A stretch of 64,000 nt of DNA, taken from positions 62,001 through 126,000 of the forward strand of contig NZ_JAJNDA010000016.1 of the NCBI RefSeq assembly GCF_021026295.1, given 5' to 3'. The notes beneath the pieces were generated by a model, which had not been told where the DNA came from, made no database searches, and worked only from the letters and a program-made list of their open reading frames with translations. Made by a program: the position numbers and the translations under genes. Positions 1 to 10,255 of this stretch are shown here, piece by piece (within the stretch, counting starts at the first letter, position 1; each line of letters begins with the position of its first letter). The stretch comes from Actinomycetospora soli (GTDB taxonomy: Bacteria; Actinomycetota; Actinomycetes; Mycobacteriales; Pseudonocardiaceae).

Positions 1-809
1 ACCACCGCGGCCTCCTCGTCGGAGGCCTCGACGAGCGGGAGACGCAGACCCGGGCCGCACAGCCCGAGCATCGCCAGGGCGGCCTTGACCGGGATCGGGT
101 TCACCGTGACCGACAGCGCGTCGAGGATCGGCTTGAACGCCGCCTCGAGTTCCGCGCGGTGCTCCGGCTCGCGGGCCATCCGGGCCATGAGGTCGCCGCA
201 GACGTGCGAGGCGACGGAGATGACGCCGCACTCCCCCAGGTCCAGCACGGGGGCGTACAGCTCGTCGTTGCCGGCGTAGATGCCGAGGCCGTCGACCTTC
301 GCGAGGTTCGCGTTCGCGGCCTGCTTGACGTAGTCGACGTGCTCGATCTGGGCCAGCTCGGCGAGCTCGTCGTTCGGCACGTCGCGGGAGACGCGCGACG
401 GGATGTTGTAGAGCACGATCGGCTTGTCGGTGGCCTTCGCGACCTCGCGGTAGTGCGCGGCGAGACCCCGGCGGTTGGGCCGGTTGTAGTACGGGGTGAC
501 CGAGAGGATCGCGTCGACGCCCGCGGCGGTCGCGCGCTCGGTCATCTCGACGGCGTGGCGGGTGTCGTTCGAGCCGGCCGACCCGACGATCGTCACGCCG
601 GCGGGGCGCTCCGCGCAGGCCAGCTCGACGAGGCGCATGTGCTCCTCGATCGACAGGGTGGGCGACTCACCGGTGGTCCCGCACACGACGATCCCGTCGG
701 AACCGTGGGCGGCCAGGTGGTGCATCAGGTCGACGAAGGTCTTCTCGTCGACGGCCCCCTGCTCGTCGAAGGGCGTGACGATGGCGGTGAGGACGGTTCC
801 GAGCGACAC
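1..809 (-). CDS. dapA: 4-hydroxy-tetrahydrodipicolinate synthase (partial, C-terminus off the left edge)
   Basis: Condenses pyruvate with aspartate semialdehyde, the first committed step to meso-diaminopimelate and lysine, in the cytosol. About 269 residues are present of the usual 295-300. The N-terminus reads VSLGTVLTAIVTPFDEQG, followed by the family signature CGTTGES, the tyrosine segment LYNIPSR and the Schiff-base lysine segment DYVKQAA. The start is a GTG at 807-809. No convincing Shine-Dalgarno precedes it; instead a 6-bp hairpin ends 3 bases before the start. The gene lies 52 bp downstream of mdh on the same strand. It feeds DAP to the MurE reaction encoded further right. Identity is secure from the motifs; a non-lysine paralogue of the family is possible but less likely. 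Confidence 0.9.
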   Translation of the reverse strand, partial: MSLGTVLTAIVTPFDEQGAVDEKTFVDLMHHLAAHGSDGIVVCGTTGESPTLSIEEHMRLVELACAERPAGVTIVGSAGSNDTRHAVEMTERATAAGVDAILSVTPYYNRPNRRGLAAHYREVAKATDKPIVLYNIPSRVSRDVPNDELAELAQIEHVDYVKQAANANLAKVDGLGIYAGNDELYAPVLDLGECGVISVASHVCGDLMARMAREPEHRAELEAAFKPILDALSVTVNPIPVKAALAMLGLCGPGLRLPLVEASDEEAAV

Positions 810-812
810 CCG

Positions 813-828
813 GACAGGTTGCCCTGTC
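813..828 (-). promoter_or_regulatory. Perfect 6-bp hairpin with a GNRA loop just before the dapA start
   Basis: On the mRNA strand this reads GACAGG-GCAA-CCTGTC and ends 3 bases before the GTG of dapA. The stem is perfect and the loop fits the stable GNRA tetraloop class. It lies in the 52-bp gap between mdh and dapA. It could hinder initiation or act as a weak mdh terminator, although no U tract follows. Function is inferred from position only. Confidence 0.35.
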
Positions 829-861
829 GGGGTGCCGCCCGTCGACACCGGGTGGGCCGTC

Positions 862-1920
<1,059 letters not shown>

Positions 1921-1942
1921 TCACCTCACCGCGCCCACCGGG

Positions 1943-3217
1943 TCAGTCGCCGACGACGAGCTGCGAGCGCCGCTGACCGATGTAGCGGAACGTCAGCGCC
2001 AGCGACACCATGATCCGGTTCCGGTTGCCGAGCAGCGCGAAGATGTGGACGAACATCCACGCGAGCCAGGCGATGGTGCCGGTCAGCTTCGGGCCGTGGG
2101 CGATCTCGGCCACCGCGGCGCGGCGTCCGATGGTGGCCATCGTGCCCTTGTCGAAGTACTTGAACGGCGACAGCGGCCGGCCCTCGAGCAGCGCGACCAG
2201 GTTCTTCGCGGCGTGAGAGCCGGTCTGGATCGCGGGCTGGGCGAGCTGCGGCAGCGGGTTGTCGTCGATGACACCGATGTCGCCCGCGACGAACACCTCG
2301 GGGTGCTCGGGCACGCGCAGCTGCGAGTCGACGACGATGCGGCCGCCGCGGCCCTGGGTGAGGCCCCACTTCTTCACCGTGTCGTGCGCGGCGACCCCGG
2401 TGGCCCAGATGGTCATCTGCGCCGGGATCTCCTCGCCGCTCTTGAGCACCACGCGGTCGCCGCGCACCTCGGACACGGCGGTGCCCAGGCGGAGCTCGAC
2501 GCCGCGCTCGCGCAGCTGGTTCGCGGCGTACTGGCGCAGCTTCGCGTCGAACGGCCCGAGGACCTTGTCGGTCATCTCGAGCAGGATGACCTTGACGTGG
2601 TCCGGGTCCAGCTCGGGGAACCGGGTCGGCAGCATCGAGTTGCGCAGCTCGGCCAGGGTCCCGGCCATCTCGACGCCGGTCGCGCCGCCGCCGACCACGA
2701 CCACCGACGCGCCGTCGGTCTCGCCGGTCGCCGCGATGTGGTCCAGGTAGCCCATCATCCGGTCGCGCACCGCGAGCGCCTCGGCGCGGGTGTAGATCGG
2801 GTAGGCGTTCTCGCGGGCCCCGGGCACGCCGAAGTAGTTCGTCGTGACCCCGTTGGCCAGGATCAGGTAGTCGTAGGAGAGGGCCGGCCCGACGTCGAGG
2901 GTCAGCACCTTCGCCTCGGGGTCGATCTCGGTGACCACGCCCTTGCGGAAGGTCACCCACGTCGAGCTCTTGCGCTCCACGCCGGAGACGAACGAGCGCG
3001 CGCCGTAGGTGATGTCGCCGGGGTTCAGCGCGCCCGTGGCGACCTGGTAGAGCAGCGGCTGGAAGGTCGAGTAGCTGTGCCGGTCGATCAGCGTGACCCG
3101 CACCGGCGCCTTGCGGAGCGAGCGCACCGCGGAGATCCCGGCGAAGCCCGCTCCCACCACGACGACGTGGGGACGCGTGTCCGTCCCGGCCGCTCCCGAC
3201 GACTGCGCGGCACTCAT
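1943..3217 (-). CDS. ndh: Type II NADH dehydrogenase (NDH-2)
   Basis: Single-subunit, non-proton-pumping NADH:quinone oxidoreductase attached to the cytoplasmic membrane. The 424 residues contain an FAD-binding GAGFAGI motif near residue 22, a second dinucleotide fold VVVGGGATGVEMAG near 180, and the late FAD segment VFVAGDIG. The C-terminal 70 residues hold hydrophobic stretches (IAWLAWMFVHIFALLG and MVSLALTFRYIG) that fit membrane attachment. The ATG at 3215-3217 follows a GAGG-containing leader. It sits 103 bp upstream of mdh, so TCA-derived NADH and its oxidation are encoded side by side. The family call is firm. Confidence 0.93.
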   Translation of the reverse strand: MSAAQSSGAAGTDTRPHVVVVGAGFAGISAVRSLRKAPVRVTLIDRHSYSTFQPLLYQVATGALNPGDITYGARSFVSGVERKSSTWVTFRKGVVTEIDPEAKVLTLDVGPALSYDYLILANGVTTNYFGVPGARENAYPIYTRAEALAVRDRMMGYLDHIAATGETDGASVVVVGGGATGVEMAGTLAELRNSMLPTRFPELDPDHVKVILLEMTDKVLGPFDAKLRQYAANQLRERGVELRLGTAVSEVRGDRVVLKSGEEIPAQMTIWATGVAAHDTVKKWGLTQGRGGRIVVDSQLRVPEHPEVFVAGDIGVIDDNPLPQLAQPAIQTGSHAAKNLVALLEGRPLSPFKYFDKGTMATIGRRAAVAEIAHGPKLTGTIAWLAWMFVHIFALLGNRNRIMVSLALTFRYIGQRRSQLVVGD

Positions 3218-3386
3218 CAGCCCTGCACCTCTCTCCCCTCCGCGCTGGCCGGTTCGATTCAGACCAGCTCATGCGGTACCTCTGACGTACCCTCCATCGT
3301 CCTCCGTCACGCGGCGTCGTCCAGCGCGCACCCGTACCGTGCACGTCACGTCGTGTCTCCGCTCACGCGGACCACACCGACGGGGG

Positions 3387-4223
3387 TCACCCGGTCGGCG
3401 GCACCGGCCCGTCGTCGGGAACGGGCCCGACGACGGGTCCGTCCGCGCGGCCCGGTCCCTGCTCGGGCAGCAGCGGCGACACGGCGAGGCGGGTCCGGGT
3501 CGCGTCCGGCAGGGCGACCTGGACCGCCCGGACGCCGGGCCGCGCCCGCAGGGCGGGCACGTCGGCCGGGGCCACTCGGACGACGACCGCGACGAGGCAG
3601 GCGCAGTCGGGGCGCCCCAGCGCGGCGGCCTCGGCGGCGGCGACCGCCGCCCGCCTGGTCCCCGGCGCCGCGACGGTCGCGTCCTGCGTGGCCTGCCCGG
3701 CCGCCGTGGTCAGCGCCGCCCGCAGGGCCGCCTCGGGCGGCGCGGGCTGCAGGTCGATCTCCCGCAGCGCGGTCTGCACGCGGGGGAACGGCACGCGCAC
3801 CACGGCCCGCAGCGGGGTCACGTTCCCGACGGCGGCTGCGGCGGACCCCGGCGCGAGGCTCGCGTCGAACTGCACGAGCGCGAGCCGCGGCGCGGGGTCA
3901 CCGGGCTCGGGCACCGCGGCGACGCGGGCCAGGTAGGCGGTGACGTCCTCCCCCGGCCCGGGCCCGAGGCGGACCGCGTCGGTCCCGCCCGCCGGGCCGC
4001 CGGTCGGATCGGGGCCGCTGCGCTGGGTACCCGCCGCCCAGGCCGTGACCAGGACGACGACGAGCAGCACGGCCACCGCGATCACATAGCGCGGCCAGCG
4101 CGGCAGGTCCTCGTCCTCCTCCTCGTCGTCGACGGGGTCGGGCCCCTCGCTCAGTTCGAGGCCCGCAGGACGTCGAGGGCGTGCGCGAGGTCCGCGGGCG
4201 GTTCGCTGACGAACTCCACCCAC
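3387..4223 (-). CDS. Hypothetical single-pass membrane protein
   Basis: I do not recognise this family. The N-terminal part is acidic (a run of D/E before LPRWPRY), followed by one clear transmembrane helix ([19 protein letters not shown]). An extracytoplasmic Ala/Pro/Val-rich domain of about 180 residues follows, with a lone CAC motif in PDCACLVAV. The topology suggests an exported domain anchored by its N-terminus. The start is uncertain. The GTG at 4221-4223 gives 278 residues but overlaps the pseudouridine synthase by 73 bp and lacks a ribosome site. A CTG at 4152-4154 overlaps the upstream TGA as CTGA and would give 255 residues. Confidence 0.65.
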   Translation of the reverse strand: MGGVRQRTARGPRARPRRPAGLELSEGPDPVDDEEEDEDLPRWPRYVIAVAVLLVVVLVTAWAAGTQRSGPDPTGGPAGGTDAVRLGPGPGEDVTAYLARVAAVPEPGDPAPRLALVQFDASLAPGSAAAAVGNVTPLRAVVRVPFPRVQTALREIDLQPAPPEAALRAALTTAAGQATQDATVAAPGTRRAAVAAAEAAALGRPDCACLVAVVVRVAPADVPALRARPGVRAVQVALPDATRTRLAVSPLLPEQGPGRADGPVVGPVPDDGPVPPTG

Positions 4224-5086
4224 CGGCCGTCGGCGGGGTGGTGCAGGCCGAGGCGGTGGGCGTGCAGCCACTGGCGGGTCAGCCCGAGGCGCTTGGAGAG
4301 CGTCGGGTCGGCGCCGTAGCCGGAGTCGCCCACGCAGGGGTGGCGCAACGCGGAGAAGTGCACGCGGATCTGGTGCGTGCGCCCCGTCTCGAGCTCGACC
4401 TCGAGCAGCGAGGCCGCCGGGAACGCCTCGAGCGTGCGGTAGTGGGTCACCGACGGCTTGCCGTCGGTCATCACGGCGAAGCGCCAGTCGTGCTTCGGGT
4501 GCCGGTCGATGGGGGCGTCGATGGTGCCGTCGCTCGGGTCCGGGTGGCCCTGGACGACCGCGAGGTAGATCTTGGCGACGGTCCGCTCGCGGAAGGCGGT
4601 CTTGAGCACCGAGTAGGCGCGCTCGGACTTGGCGACGACCATCACCCCGGTGGTGCCGGCGTCGAGCCGGTGCACGATGCCCTGCCGCTCGGCCGCGCCG
4701 GACGTCGCGATCGAGACGCCGAGGGCGGCGAGGCCGGCCACGACGGTCGGCCCGGTCCAGCCCGGGCTCGGGTGCACCGCCACGCCCACCGGCTTGTCGA
4801 CGACCACGATCTCGTCGTCCTCGTGCAGGACGACCAGGCCCTCGACGGCCCGCGCCGTGACCACGCGCTCGGCCGGGTCGCGCTCCGGGTCGGGCAGGTC
4901 GACCTCCAGCCAGCTGCCCGCGACGAGCCGGTCGGACTTGCCGGCCGCGGCGCCGTCGAGGCGCACGGCGCCCTCCTCGGCGAGCGCGGCGACGACGGTG
5001 CGGGACAGCCCGAGCATGCGGGAGAGCCCGGCGTCGAGCCGCATCCCGTCGAGGCCGTCGGGGACCGGCAGGGTGCGCAGGCTCAT
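4151..5086 (-). CDS. RluA/RluD-family 23S rRNA pseudouridine synthase
   Basis: Isomerises specific uridines, probably in 23S rRNA, to pseudouridine. The 311 residues comprise an S4-like RNA-binding domain at about 15-75 and a catalytic domain with the signature [17 protein letters not shown], whose aspartate is the nucleophile. It also has the [16 protein letters not shown] segment and the C-terminal GRTHQIRVH motif. The ATG overlaps the lspA stop as ATGA, implying coupled translation. The lspA-rlu pairing is common in bacteria and supports the call. The exact target uridines cannot be told from sequence. Confidence 0.92.
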   Translation of the reverse strand: MSLRTLPVPDGLDGMRLDAGLSRMLGLSRTVVAALAEEGAVRLDGAAAGKSDRLVAGSWLEVDLPDPERDPAERVVTARAVEGLVVLHEDDEIVVVDKPVGVAVHPSPGWTGPTVVAGLAALGVSIATSGAAERQGIVHRLDAGTTGVMVVAKSERAYSVLKTAFRERTVAKIYLAVVQGHPDPSDGTIDAPIDRHPKHDWRFAVMTDGKPSVTHYRTLEAFPAASLLEVELETGRTHQIRVHFSALRHPCVGDSGYGADPTLSKRLGLTRQWLHAHRLGLHHPADGRWVEFVSEPPADLAHALDVLRASN

Positions 5087-5700
5087 CGACCCGACCCCGT
5101 GGTCGAGCTGCGCTGCGCTGCGTCTCCGGCCCCCACCGGCTCGCGCCCGGACCGCGTGCCGTCGATCTCGATGCCCCACAGCGCGAGCCCCACCAGGAGC
5201 GCGCCGCCCAGGCAGATCGCGGAGTCGGCGGCGTTGAACACCGGCCACCAGCCCACCGAGACGAAGTCGACCACGTGGCCCTGCAGCGGCCCGGGGCTGC
5301 GGAAGAAGCGGTCGACCAGGTTGCCCAGGGCCCCGCCGAGGACCAGGCCCAGCGCGATCGCCCAGCCCCGCGAGCGCATGCGCCGCGCGTAGCGGGCGAT
5401 CCCGACGACCACGGCGACCGCCACCAGGGTCAGCAACCACGTCATGCCGGTGGCCAGCGAGAACGCCGCGCCCGGGTTGCGCACCAGCACGAGGCTGACG
5501 GTGCCGTCGAACAGCAGCGGGATGCGCTCGCCGTCGACCATGGCGGCGACGATCGCGATCTTCGTGGCGAGGTCGACGACGAGGACGACCACCGCGACGG
5601 CCACCAGGAGCGGCAGCCGACGGGAGCCCGGAGCGGCCTGCCCCGGCACGGTCGCGTCGGTGGCGGCGCTCGCGGCGGTGCCGTCGCTGGCGTCGGTCAT
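5083..5700 (-). CDS. lspA: Lipoprotein signal peptidase (signal peptidase II)
   Basis: Membrane aspartyl protease that removes signal peptides from diacylglyceryl-modified prolipoproteins. The 205 residues have four hydrophobic helices after an Ala/Thr-rich N-terminal tail of about 30. The conserved motifs are present: [19 protein letters not shown] (first catalytic Asp) and [12 protein letters not shown] (second catalytic Asp). The ATG at 5698-5700 follows GGGGAGGATGGGG. The stop overlaps the next start (ATGA). A likely substrate in this window is the LppM-like lipoprotein at 39.7 kb. Confidence 0.95.
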   Translation of the reverse strand: MTDASDGTAASAATDATVPGQAAPGSRRLPLLVAVAVVVLVVDLATKIAIVAAMVDGERIPLLFDGTVSLVLVRNPGAAFSLATGMTWLLTLVAVAVVVGIARYARRMRSRGWAIALGLVLGGALGNLVDRFFRSPGPLQGHVVDFVSVGWWPVFNAADSAICLGGALLVGLALWGIEIDGTRSGREPVGAGDAAQRSSTTGSGR

Positions 5701-5756
5701 GTCCCCATCCTCCCCCGCCGCGCCGCGAGCTCGCCGTGAACCCCCGCACGCCCCGC

Positions 5757-7244
5757 TCAGGGGGACGTCGGGGTGCCGGAGTCCCCGCGCCAGCGGGCGA
5801 GCCGGCCGGAGCGGTCGACCGCCCGCAGCCGACGTTCCGCGGCCTCGCGCGCGGTGGCGGTGGCGACGACGAGCAGCTGGTCGCCCTCCTGGATCCGGGT
5901 GTCGGCCTGCGGGGTGAAGCTCGCCCCGCGGCGCACCACGAGCGACAGGCCCGTGCCCTCGGGCAGACGCAGCTCCCGCACGTAGACCCCGTGCATCCGC
6001 GACCCCTGCGGGACGGTCATCTGCAGCAGGTCCGCGCGCAACGCCTCCAGCGGCGCCGCGTCGACCTCGATCTCCTGCACCGGGGGCTTCGCCAGGCCGA
6101 GGGCCTTCGCGACGGCGGGGAGGGTCGTCCCCTGCACGACGGTCAGCACGACGACGAGCACGAACACGGCGTCGACCAGTTCGCGCGCCCCGGGCAGCCC
6201 CCCGGTGAGCGGGACCAGCGCGAGCACGATGGGCACCGCTCCGCGCAGCCCCGCCCACGACAGGAACGCCTGTTCCTGCCACGGCACGCGGAACCAGACC
6301 GCCGCCGCCACGACCGACAGCGGCCGGGCGACCAGGAGCAGGACCGCGGCCGCGATCACGGCGGGGACGACGGCCGGGAGCAGCCGGTCCGGGGAGACGT
6401 AGAGGCCGAGCAGCACGAACAGACCGATCTGGGCGAGCCAGCCGACGCCCTCGGCGAACGACCGGGTGCCCTCCCGGTGCGGCAGCGCGGCGTTGCCGAG
6501 CACCAGGGCGGCGACGTAGCAGGCGAGGAGCCCGGAGGCGTGCAGGCTCTGGCCGAGGGCGTACGCGCCGACGCACACCGCGAGGGTCGCGAGGGGGTAG
6601 AGGCCGGTCGCCGGGAGCGCGGAGCGCCGCAGGCCCGTGGCGCCGAGCCGTCCGATGACCACGCCCAGCACCCCGCCCAGGACGAGCTCGTAGACGACGA
6701 GCAGCGGGTCGGTCCAGGAGACGGCGGTGCCGGCGGAGAGCAGCAGGACCGCGATGAAGGCGGGCGCGTCGTTGAGACCGGACTCGAGCTCGAGGGCACC
6801 GACCAGCCGGCCGCCGAGCCCGAGCCCGCGCAGCACGCTGAACACGGCCGCGGCGTCGGTCGACGCCAGCACCGCGCCCCAGAGGAAGGCGACGCGCAGG
6901 TCGAGGCCCAGGAGCCAGTGCAGCGCGTAGCCGGTGACCGTGATGCTGACGGCGACCGAGATCGTCGAGAGCGCGATGCCCAGGCCGAGCGCCGGACGGA
7001 CCGTCGACCAGCGGGTGGAGAGCCCGCCGTCGGCCAGGATCAGGACGAGCGCGGCGACCCCGAGGGCCTGGGTGAGCGCGGCGTCGTCGAAGCGGATGCC
7101 GAGACCGGCCTCGCCGATGAGCACCCCGATGCCGAGGTAGAGCAGCAGCGAGGGCAGACCGAGCCGGGTGGAGAAGCGGACGGCCACGACCGCGAGCAGC
7201 ACGACGGCCGAGCCGATCCCCAGCAGCAGCGGCAGCCGGTCCAC
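5757..7244 (-). CDS. CPA1-family K+(Na+)/H+ antiporter with C-terminal TrkA-C-like domain
   Basis: Probably exchanges K+ or Na+ for protons across the membrane. About twelve hydrophobic helices fill residues 1-390, with the family's ion-site segments [14 protein letters not shown] and [16 protein letters not shown] cytoplasmic region at about 400-480 resembles a TrkA-C/RCK regulatory domain ([28 protein letters not shown]). This architecture matches NhaP2/CvrA-type K+/H+ antiporters. The GTG start at 7242-7244 is preceded by GGGAGGG at about 10 bases. It is a separate unit upstream of lspA on the same strand. The ion preference is inferred. Confidence 0.85.
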   Translation of the reverse strand: MDRLPLLLGIGSAVVLLAVVAVRFSTRLGLPSLLLYLGIGVLIGEAGLGIRFDDAALTQALGVAALVLILADGGLSTRWSTVRPALGLGIALSTISVAVSITVTGYALHWLLGLDLRVAFLWGAVLASTDAAAVFSVLRGLGLGGRLVGALELESGLNDAPAFIAVLLLSAGTAVSWTDPLLVVYELVLGGVLGVVIGRLGATGLRRSALPATGLYPLATLAVCVGAYALGQSLHASGLLACYVAALVLGNAALPHREGTRSFAEGVGWLAQIGLFVLLGLYVSPDRLLPAVVPAVIAAAVLLLVARPLSVVAAAVWFRVPWQEQAFLSWAGLRGAVPIVLALVPLTGGLPGARELVDAVFVLVVVLTVVQGTTLPAVAKALGLAKPPVQEIEVDAAPLEALRADLLQMTVPQGSRMHGVYVRELRLPEGTGLSLVVRRGASFTPQADTRIQEGDQLLVVATATAREAAERRLRAVDRSGRLARWRGDSGTPTSP

Positions 7245-7333
7245 GCGCCGCGGCCCTCCCTGTCGTCACCCATCCCGACCCGAGGGGCGATCGTAGCGCC
7301 GCGACCCCGGCCGACCCGGCGTCGTCGTCCGAC

Positions 7334-8182
7334 TCAGGTCCGCCAGCTGAACGTCACACGCTCGGCGGGCGGGGTGGTGGGGCCGTCGTGCGTCGCGAGC
7401 ACCTCCGCGACCTCGCCCGCTCGGTCGGGCGGGAGGCAGAGCCGGCGGGTCACCCGGGCCGCGCGGGCGTCCGGGTCCTCCACCGGCCGCGGGTCCGCCG
7501 TCCACCGCCGGACCTCCGGCTCGACGCCGAGCTCGGTCAGCACCGCGAGGGCGTCGTCCGCCGTCGGCGGCGCCGGGCGGCGCACGCCGTGGAAGCGGTC
7601 CCAGAACGGGTCGAGCCAGGCCTGCGGGTGCGTCGCGTGGATCTCCATGACGACCCCGACGCGCGCCGCGGCGGTCAGCCCGGAGGCGAAGGCGGCGAGG
7701 TCGCCGGTGTCGTACCCGACGTGGTGGCAGAGCACGAGGTCGGCGGTGCCGGTGTCGGGCAGCGCCTCCGGCCACGAGCCGAGCACGCCCTGGTAGGGCA
7801 TGTCCCACTCCAGGCAGGCGCGGACGAAGGCGGCCAGCATGTCCGACGCCGGGTCCACCCCGACGACGTGGCGCGCCTCCCCCACCAGCGCGAGCGACGC
7901 CGCGCCGGCGCCGCACCCGACGTCGAGCACGGTCCGGTCGGGCGAGGCGGCGAGCACGGCCACCGCCGCGCGGCGCGACGGCGTGTCGGCCGGCTCCGCG
8001 GCGGGCAGGAACCGCTCCGGGTCCTGGCGGTAGGGGCTGGCCGGGGCGTGGGCGAGGATCTCGTCCGGGACCGCCCGGGCCGCCATGAGGGCGGCCCAGC
8101 GAGCGGCGGCGGTGCGGGTCGGGGTGCCGGTCGGGGTCTCCACGGTGACCATCTGATCACGGGCGGCCCCGACCCGCTCCAC
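7334..8182 (-). CDS. Class I SAM-dependent methyltransferase
   Basis: A Rossmann-fold methyltransferase of unknown substrate. Of 282 residues, the SAM-binding motif I is TVLDVGCGAGAASLAL near residue 85, motif II is VVGVDPASDML, and the post-II acidic/histidine segment is ADLVLCHHVGYD. The start is ambiguous. The GTG at 8180-8182 lies one base after the stop of the upstream gene, and an in-frame ATG at 8152 is also possible. The near-zero spacing suggests co-transcription with the PQGQQ-repeat protein. Nothing in the context reveals the substrate. Confidence 0.82.
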   Translation of the reverse strand: MERVGAARDQMVTVETPTGTPTRTAAARWAALMAARAVPDEILAHAPASPYRQDPERFLPAAEPADTPSRRAAVAVLAASPDRTVLDVGCGAGAASLALVGEARHVVGVDPASDMLAAFVRACLEWDMPYQGVLGSWPEALPDTGTADLVLCHHVGYDTGDLAAFASGLTAAARVGVVMEIHATHPQAWLDPFWDRFHGVRRPAPPTADDALAVLTELGVEPEVRRWTADPRPVEDPDARAARVTRRLCLPPDRAGEVAEVLATHDGPTTPPAERVTFSWRT

Positions 8183-8183
8183 C

Positions 8184-10184
8184 TCAGCGGCGGCTGTCGG
8201 CCCCGTGCTGCTCGGCGAGCGACCGGACCGGGGTGCACCAGGAGCACCCGGTGAACCCGAGTTCGATCGCCTCGGACACGGGGAGCGGGATGACCTCGCG
8301 GCCGAAGAGGTAGCCGCACCGGCCGAGGTGGAAGCGCGGCTCCTCGTCGATCACCAGCACCTCGTCCACGCGGGCGACGACGACGTCGAGGCTGGCGCGG
8401 TCGGGCTGCTCGTCGTCCGGCTCGGGCGCGCGGGCCGGCGGCGGCGTCATCGGCGGCGGCGTCATCGGCGGCGGCGTCTGCCGACCGTGCCCGTTCGTCC
8501 CCGTGTGCTCCGTGTCCGCACCCTGCCCCGCGCCATCCCGACCGGGGGTCTGGGCCGGAGGAGTCTGGGCCGGAGGAGTCTGGGCCGGCGGGGTCTGGGC
8601 CGCAGCGGACGGCGCCCCGCCGTCGGCGTCGGCCGGCTGGTGCGGCGGCGGACCGTCGCCGAGCCGGGTCTGCGCCGGCTGCGACGGGGCCTGTCGGGGC
8701 ACCTGGCCCTGCTGGCCCCGCGGCTGCTGACCCTGCGGCTGCTGACCCTGCGGCTGCTGACCCTGCGGCTGCTGACCCTGCGGCTGCTGGCCCTGCGGCT
8801 GCTGGCCCTGCGGCTGCTGGCCCTGCGGCTGCTGGCCCTGCGGCTGCTGGCCCTGCGGCTGCTGGCCCTGCGGCTGCTGGCCCTGCGGCTGCTGGCCCTG
8901 GGGGCGACCCCGTGGCGCCTCGCTGCCGTAGCCCTGCGGCGCGGCCTGGGAGTAGCGCTCCTGCGGCGCCTGACCCTGCGGCGCCTGGCCCGCGGCCGAC
9001 GCCGGGGGTCCCGACGCGCGGTCCCGGCCGCCCGAGGTGGCGGCAGCAGCGGCGGCACCGGCGGCGACGCCGGCCGCACCGAACGCGGCGGCGGCACCGG
9101 GACCACGTCCCTCCGACGCGCCGGGGCGGCCCTCGGCGGCGGCCTGGGCGGAGTCGCCCGGACGCCCGGACACGGCCGTCGTGTCCGACTCCGGGCCGTC
9201 GACCCGCGAGTCCTGACGCTCCGGACGCTCCGGGCGCTCCTGCGGCGCACCGGCCGGCGCCTCGCGGCGGGCCCGCTCGAGGGCGTCCGCCGGCATGCGG
9301 TTGGTGGCGTCCTGCTCGTCCTCCGGGCCGTGGTTCGACACCGACGACGGGGTGGCGGCGGACGCGACGGGGCCACCGACGGTCGCGGTCGCGGCGGCCG
9401 GTCCCCGGCCGTCGGCCTGCGTGACGTCGGACGCGCCGGAGGCGACCGCGCTGCTGCGGTCCCGGGTCGGCGCCTCGGTCACCGCGTCGGGGCCGTCGCC
9501 GACGCGCGGGGCGGACGACTGACCCGCGGGGGCCTGCGGGGCACCGGGACGACCCGGGCCCTGCGGTGCGCGGGGCGGCCCGGGCGGACCCTGCGGCGGC
9601 ATCCCGCCCGGCCGGGCACCCGGTCCGGCCGCGGGGGTGTTGGGGAGGGGCACGAGCCCCAGGAAGCGCGAGCCCTCGGGGGCGTTGGGCACGCGCGACG
9701 GGTCGTGCCCGAGACGGCCCGAGGCGGAGGCCCGCAGGCCCCGCGGGATCCCACGCGGACGCGCCGGGGGCGGCGGCATGGGGGCCCGACCGCCCGGCCC
9801 GCCGTGCGGCCCCTGCTGACCCTGCCCGTGCTGTCCCTGCTGGCCCTGACCCGGCTGACCCGGGCCGGACTGGCCGGTCGGCGGACCCACGGGACGGTCC
9901 TGCGGGCCGGGACCCGAGGCGCCCACGGGCTGCGACGAGGGCTGCTGCGCCCACGCCTCCTGCCCCGGCGCACCGGGGCCGGCGGGAGCGCCGACGGCGG
10001 CCGGAGCGGCCTCCGGCGTGGTGGCGCGGGCCTTGCGCCGCCGCATCACGTCGGCGATCAACAGGCCGGCGGCCACCGCGCTGGCGGCCACCGAACCCCA
10101 GGCCCAGGCCGCCGTGGCGGTGACCACGGCGACCACGAGCAGGGCGAACGCCGCCAAGACGCAGAGCAGGACGAGCAGAAGCAC
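8184..10184 (-). CDS. Repeat-rich membrane protein with PQGQQ tract and Cys/His C-terminal motif
   Basis: Function unknown. Of 666 residues, 1-50 form two short hydrophobic helices ending in RRRK, so the rest is probably cytoplasmic. Residues about 55-590 are disordered and rich in P, Q, G and A. This region includes GQQGQHGQGQQG runs, twelve tandem PQGQQ units and one PRGQQ, then four AQTPP-type units and TPPPM repeats. The last 65 residues are ordered and contain FHLGRCGYLFG and GFTGCSWC, an H-x3-C...C-x2-C pattern that could bind metal. The GTG start follows GAGGGG. It lies next to wag31 on the same strand, so a link to polar growth is possible but unproven. Confidence 0.85.
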   Translation of the reverse strand: MLLLVLLCVLAAFALLVVAVVTATAAWAWGSVAASAVAAGLLIADVMRRRKARATTPEAAPAAVGAPAGPGAPGQEAWAQQPSSQPVGASGPGPQDRPVGPPTGQSGPGQPGQGQQGQHGQGQQGPHGGPGGRAPMPPPPARPRGIPRGLRASASGRLGHDPSRVPNAPEGSRFLGLVPLPNTPAAGPGARPGGMPPQGPPGPPRAPQGPGRPGAPQAPAGQSSAPRVGDGPDAVTEAPTRDRSSAVASGASDVTQADGRGPAAATATVGGPVASAATPSSVSNHGPEDEQDATNRMPADALERARREAPAGAPQERPERPERQDSRVDGPESDTTAVSGRPGDSAQAAAEGRPGASEGRGPGAAAAFGAAGVAAGAAAAAATSGGRDRASGPPASAAGQAPQGQAPQERYSQAAPQGYGSEAPRGRPQGQQPQGQQPQGQQPQGQQPQGQQPQGQQPQGQQPQGQQPQGQQPQGQQPQGQQPQGQQPRGQQGQVPRQAPSQPAQTRLGDGPPPHQPADADGGAPSAAAQTPPAQTPPAQTPPAQTPGRDGAGQGADTEHTGTNGHGRQTPPPMTPPPMTPPPARAPEPDDEQPDRASLDVVVARVDEVLVIDEEPRFHLGRCGYLFGREVIPLPVSEAIELGFTGCSWCTPVRSLAEQHGADSRR
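8709..8903 (+). repeat. 13-unit, 15-bp coding minisatellite (PQGQQ)
   Basis: Thirteen head-to-tail units of 15 bp read ctgctg(a/g)ccctgcgg on the plus strand. They encode PRGQQ once and PQGQQ twelve times on the minus strand. Most units are identical at the DNA level, with one a/g difference that splits the array into two homogenised blocks. The period is a multiple of three, so unit gain or loss keeps the frame. The near identity indicates recent expansion or slippage. Confidence 0.97.
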
Positions 10185-10255
10185 GATCGACCCCTCACCT
10201 ACCGGGTCGGGTCACCGGTCGCAGGCCTTCCCCTGCCCCGACCGGATCGCCCGAC

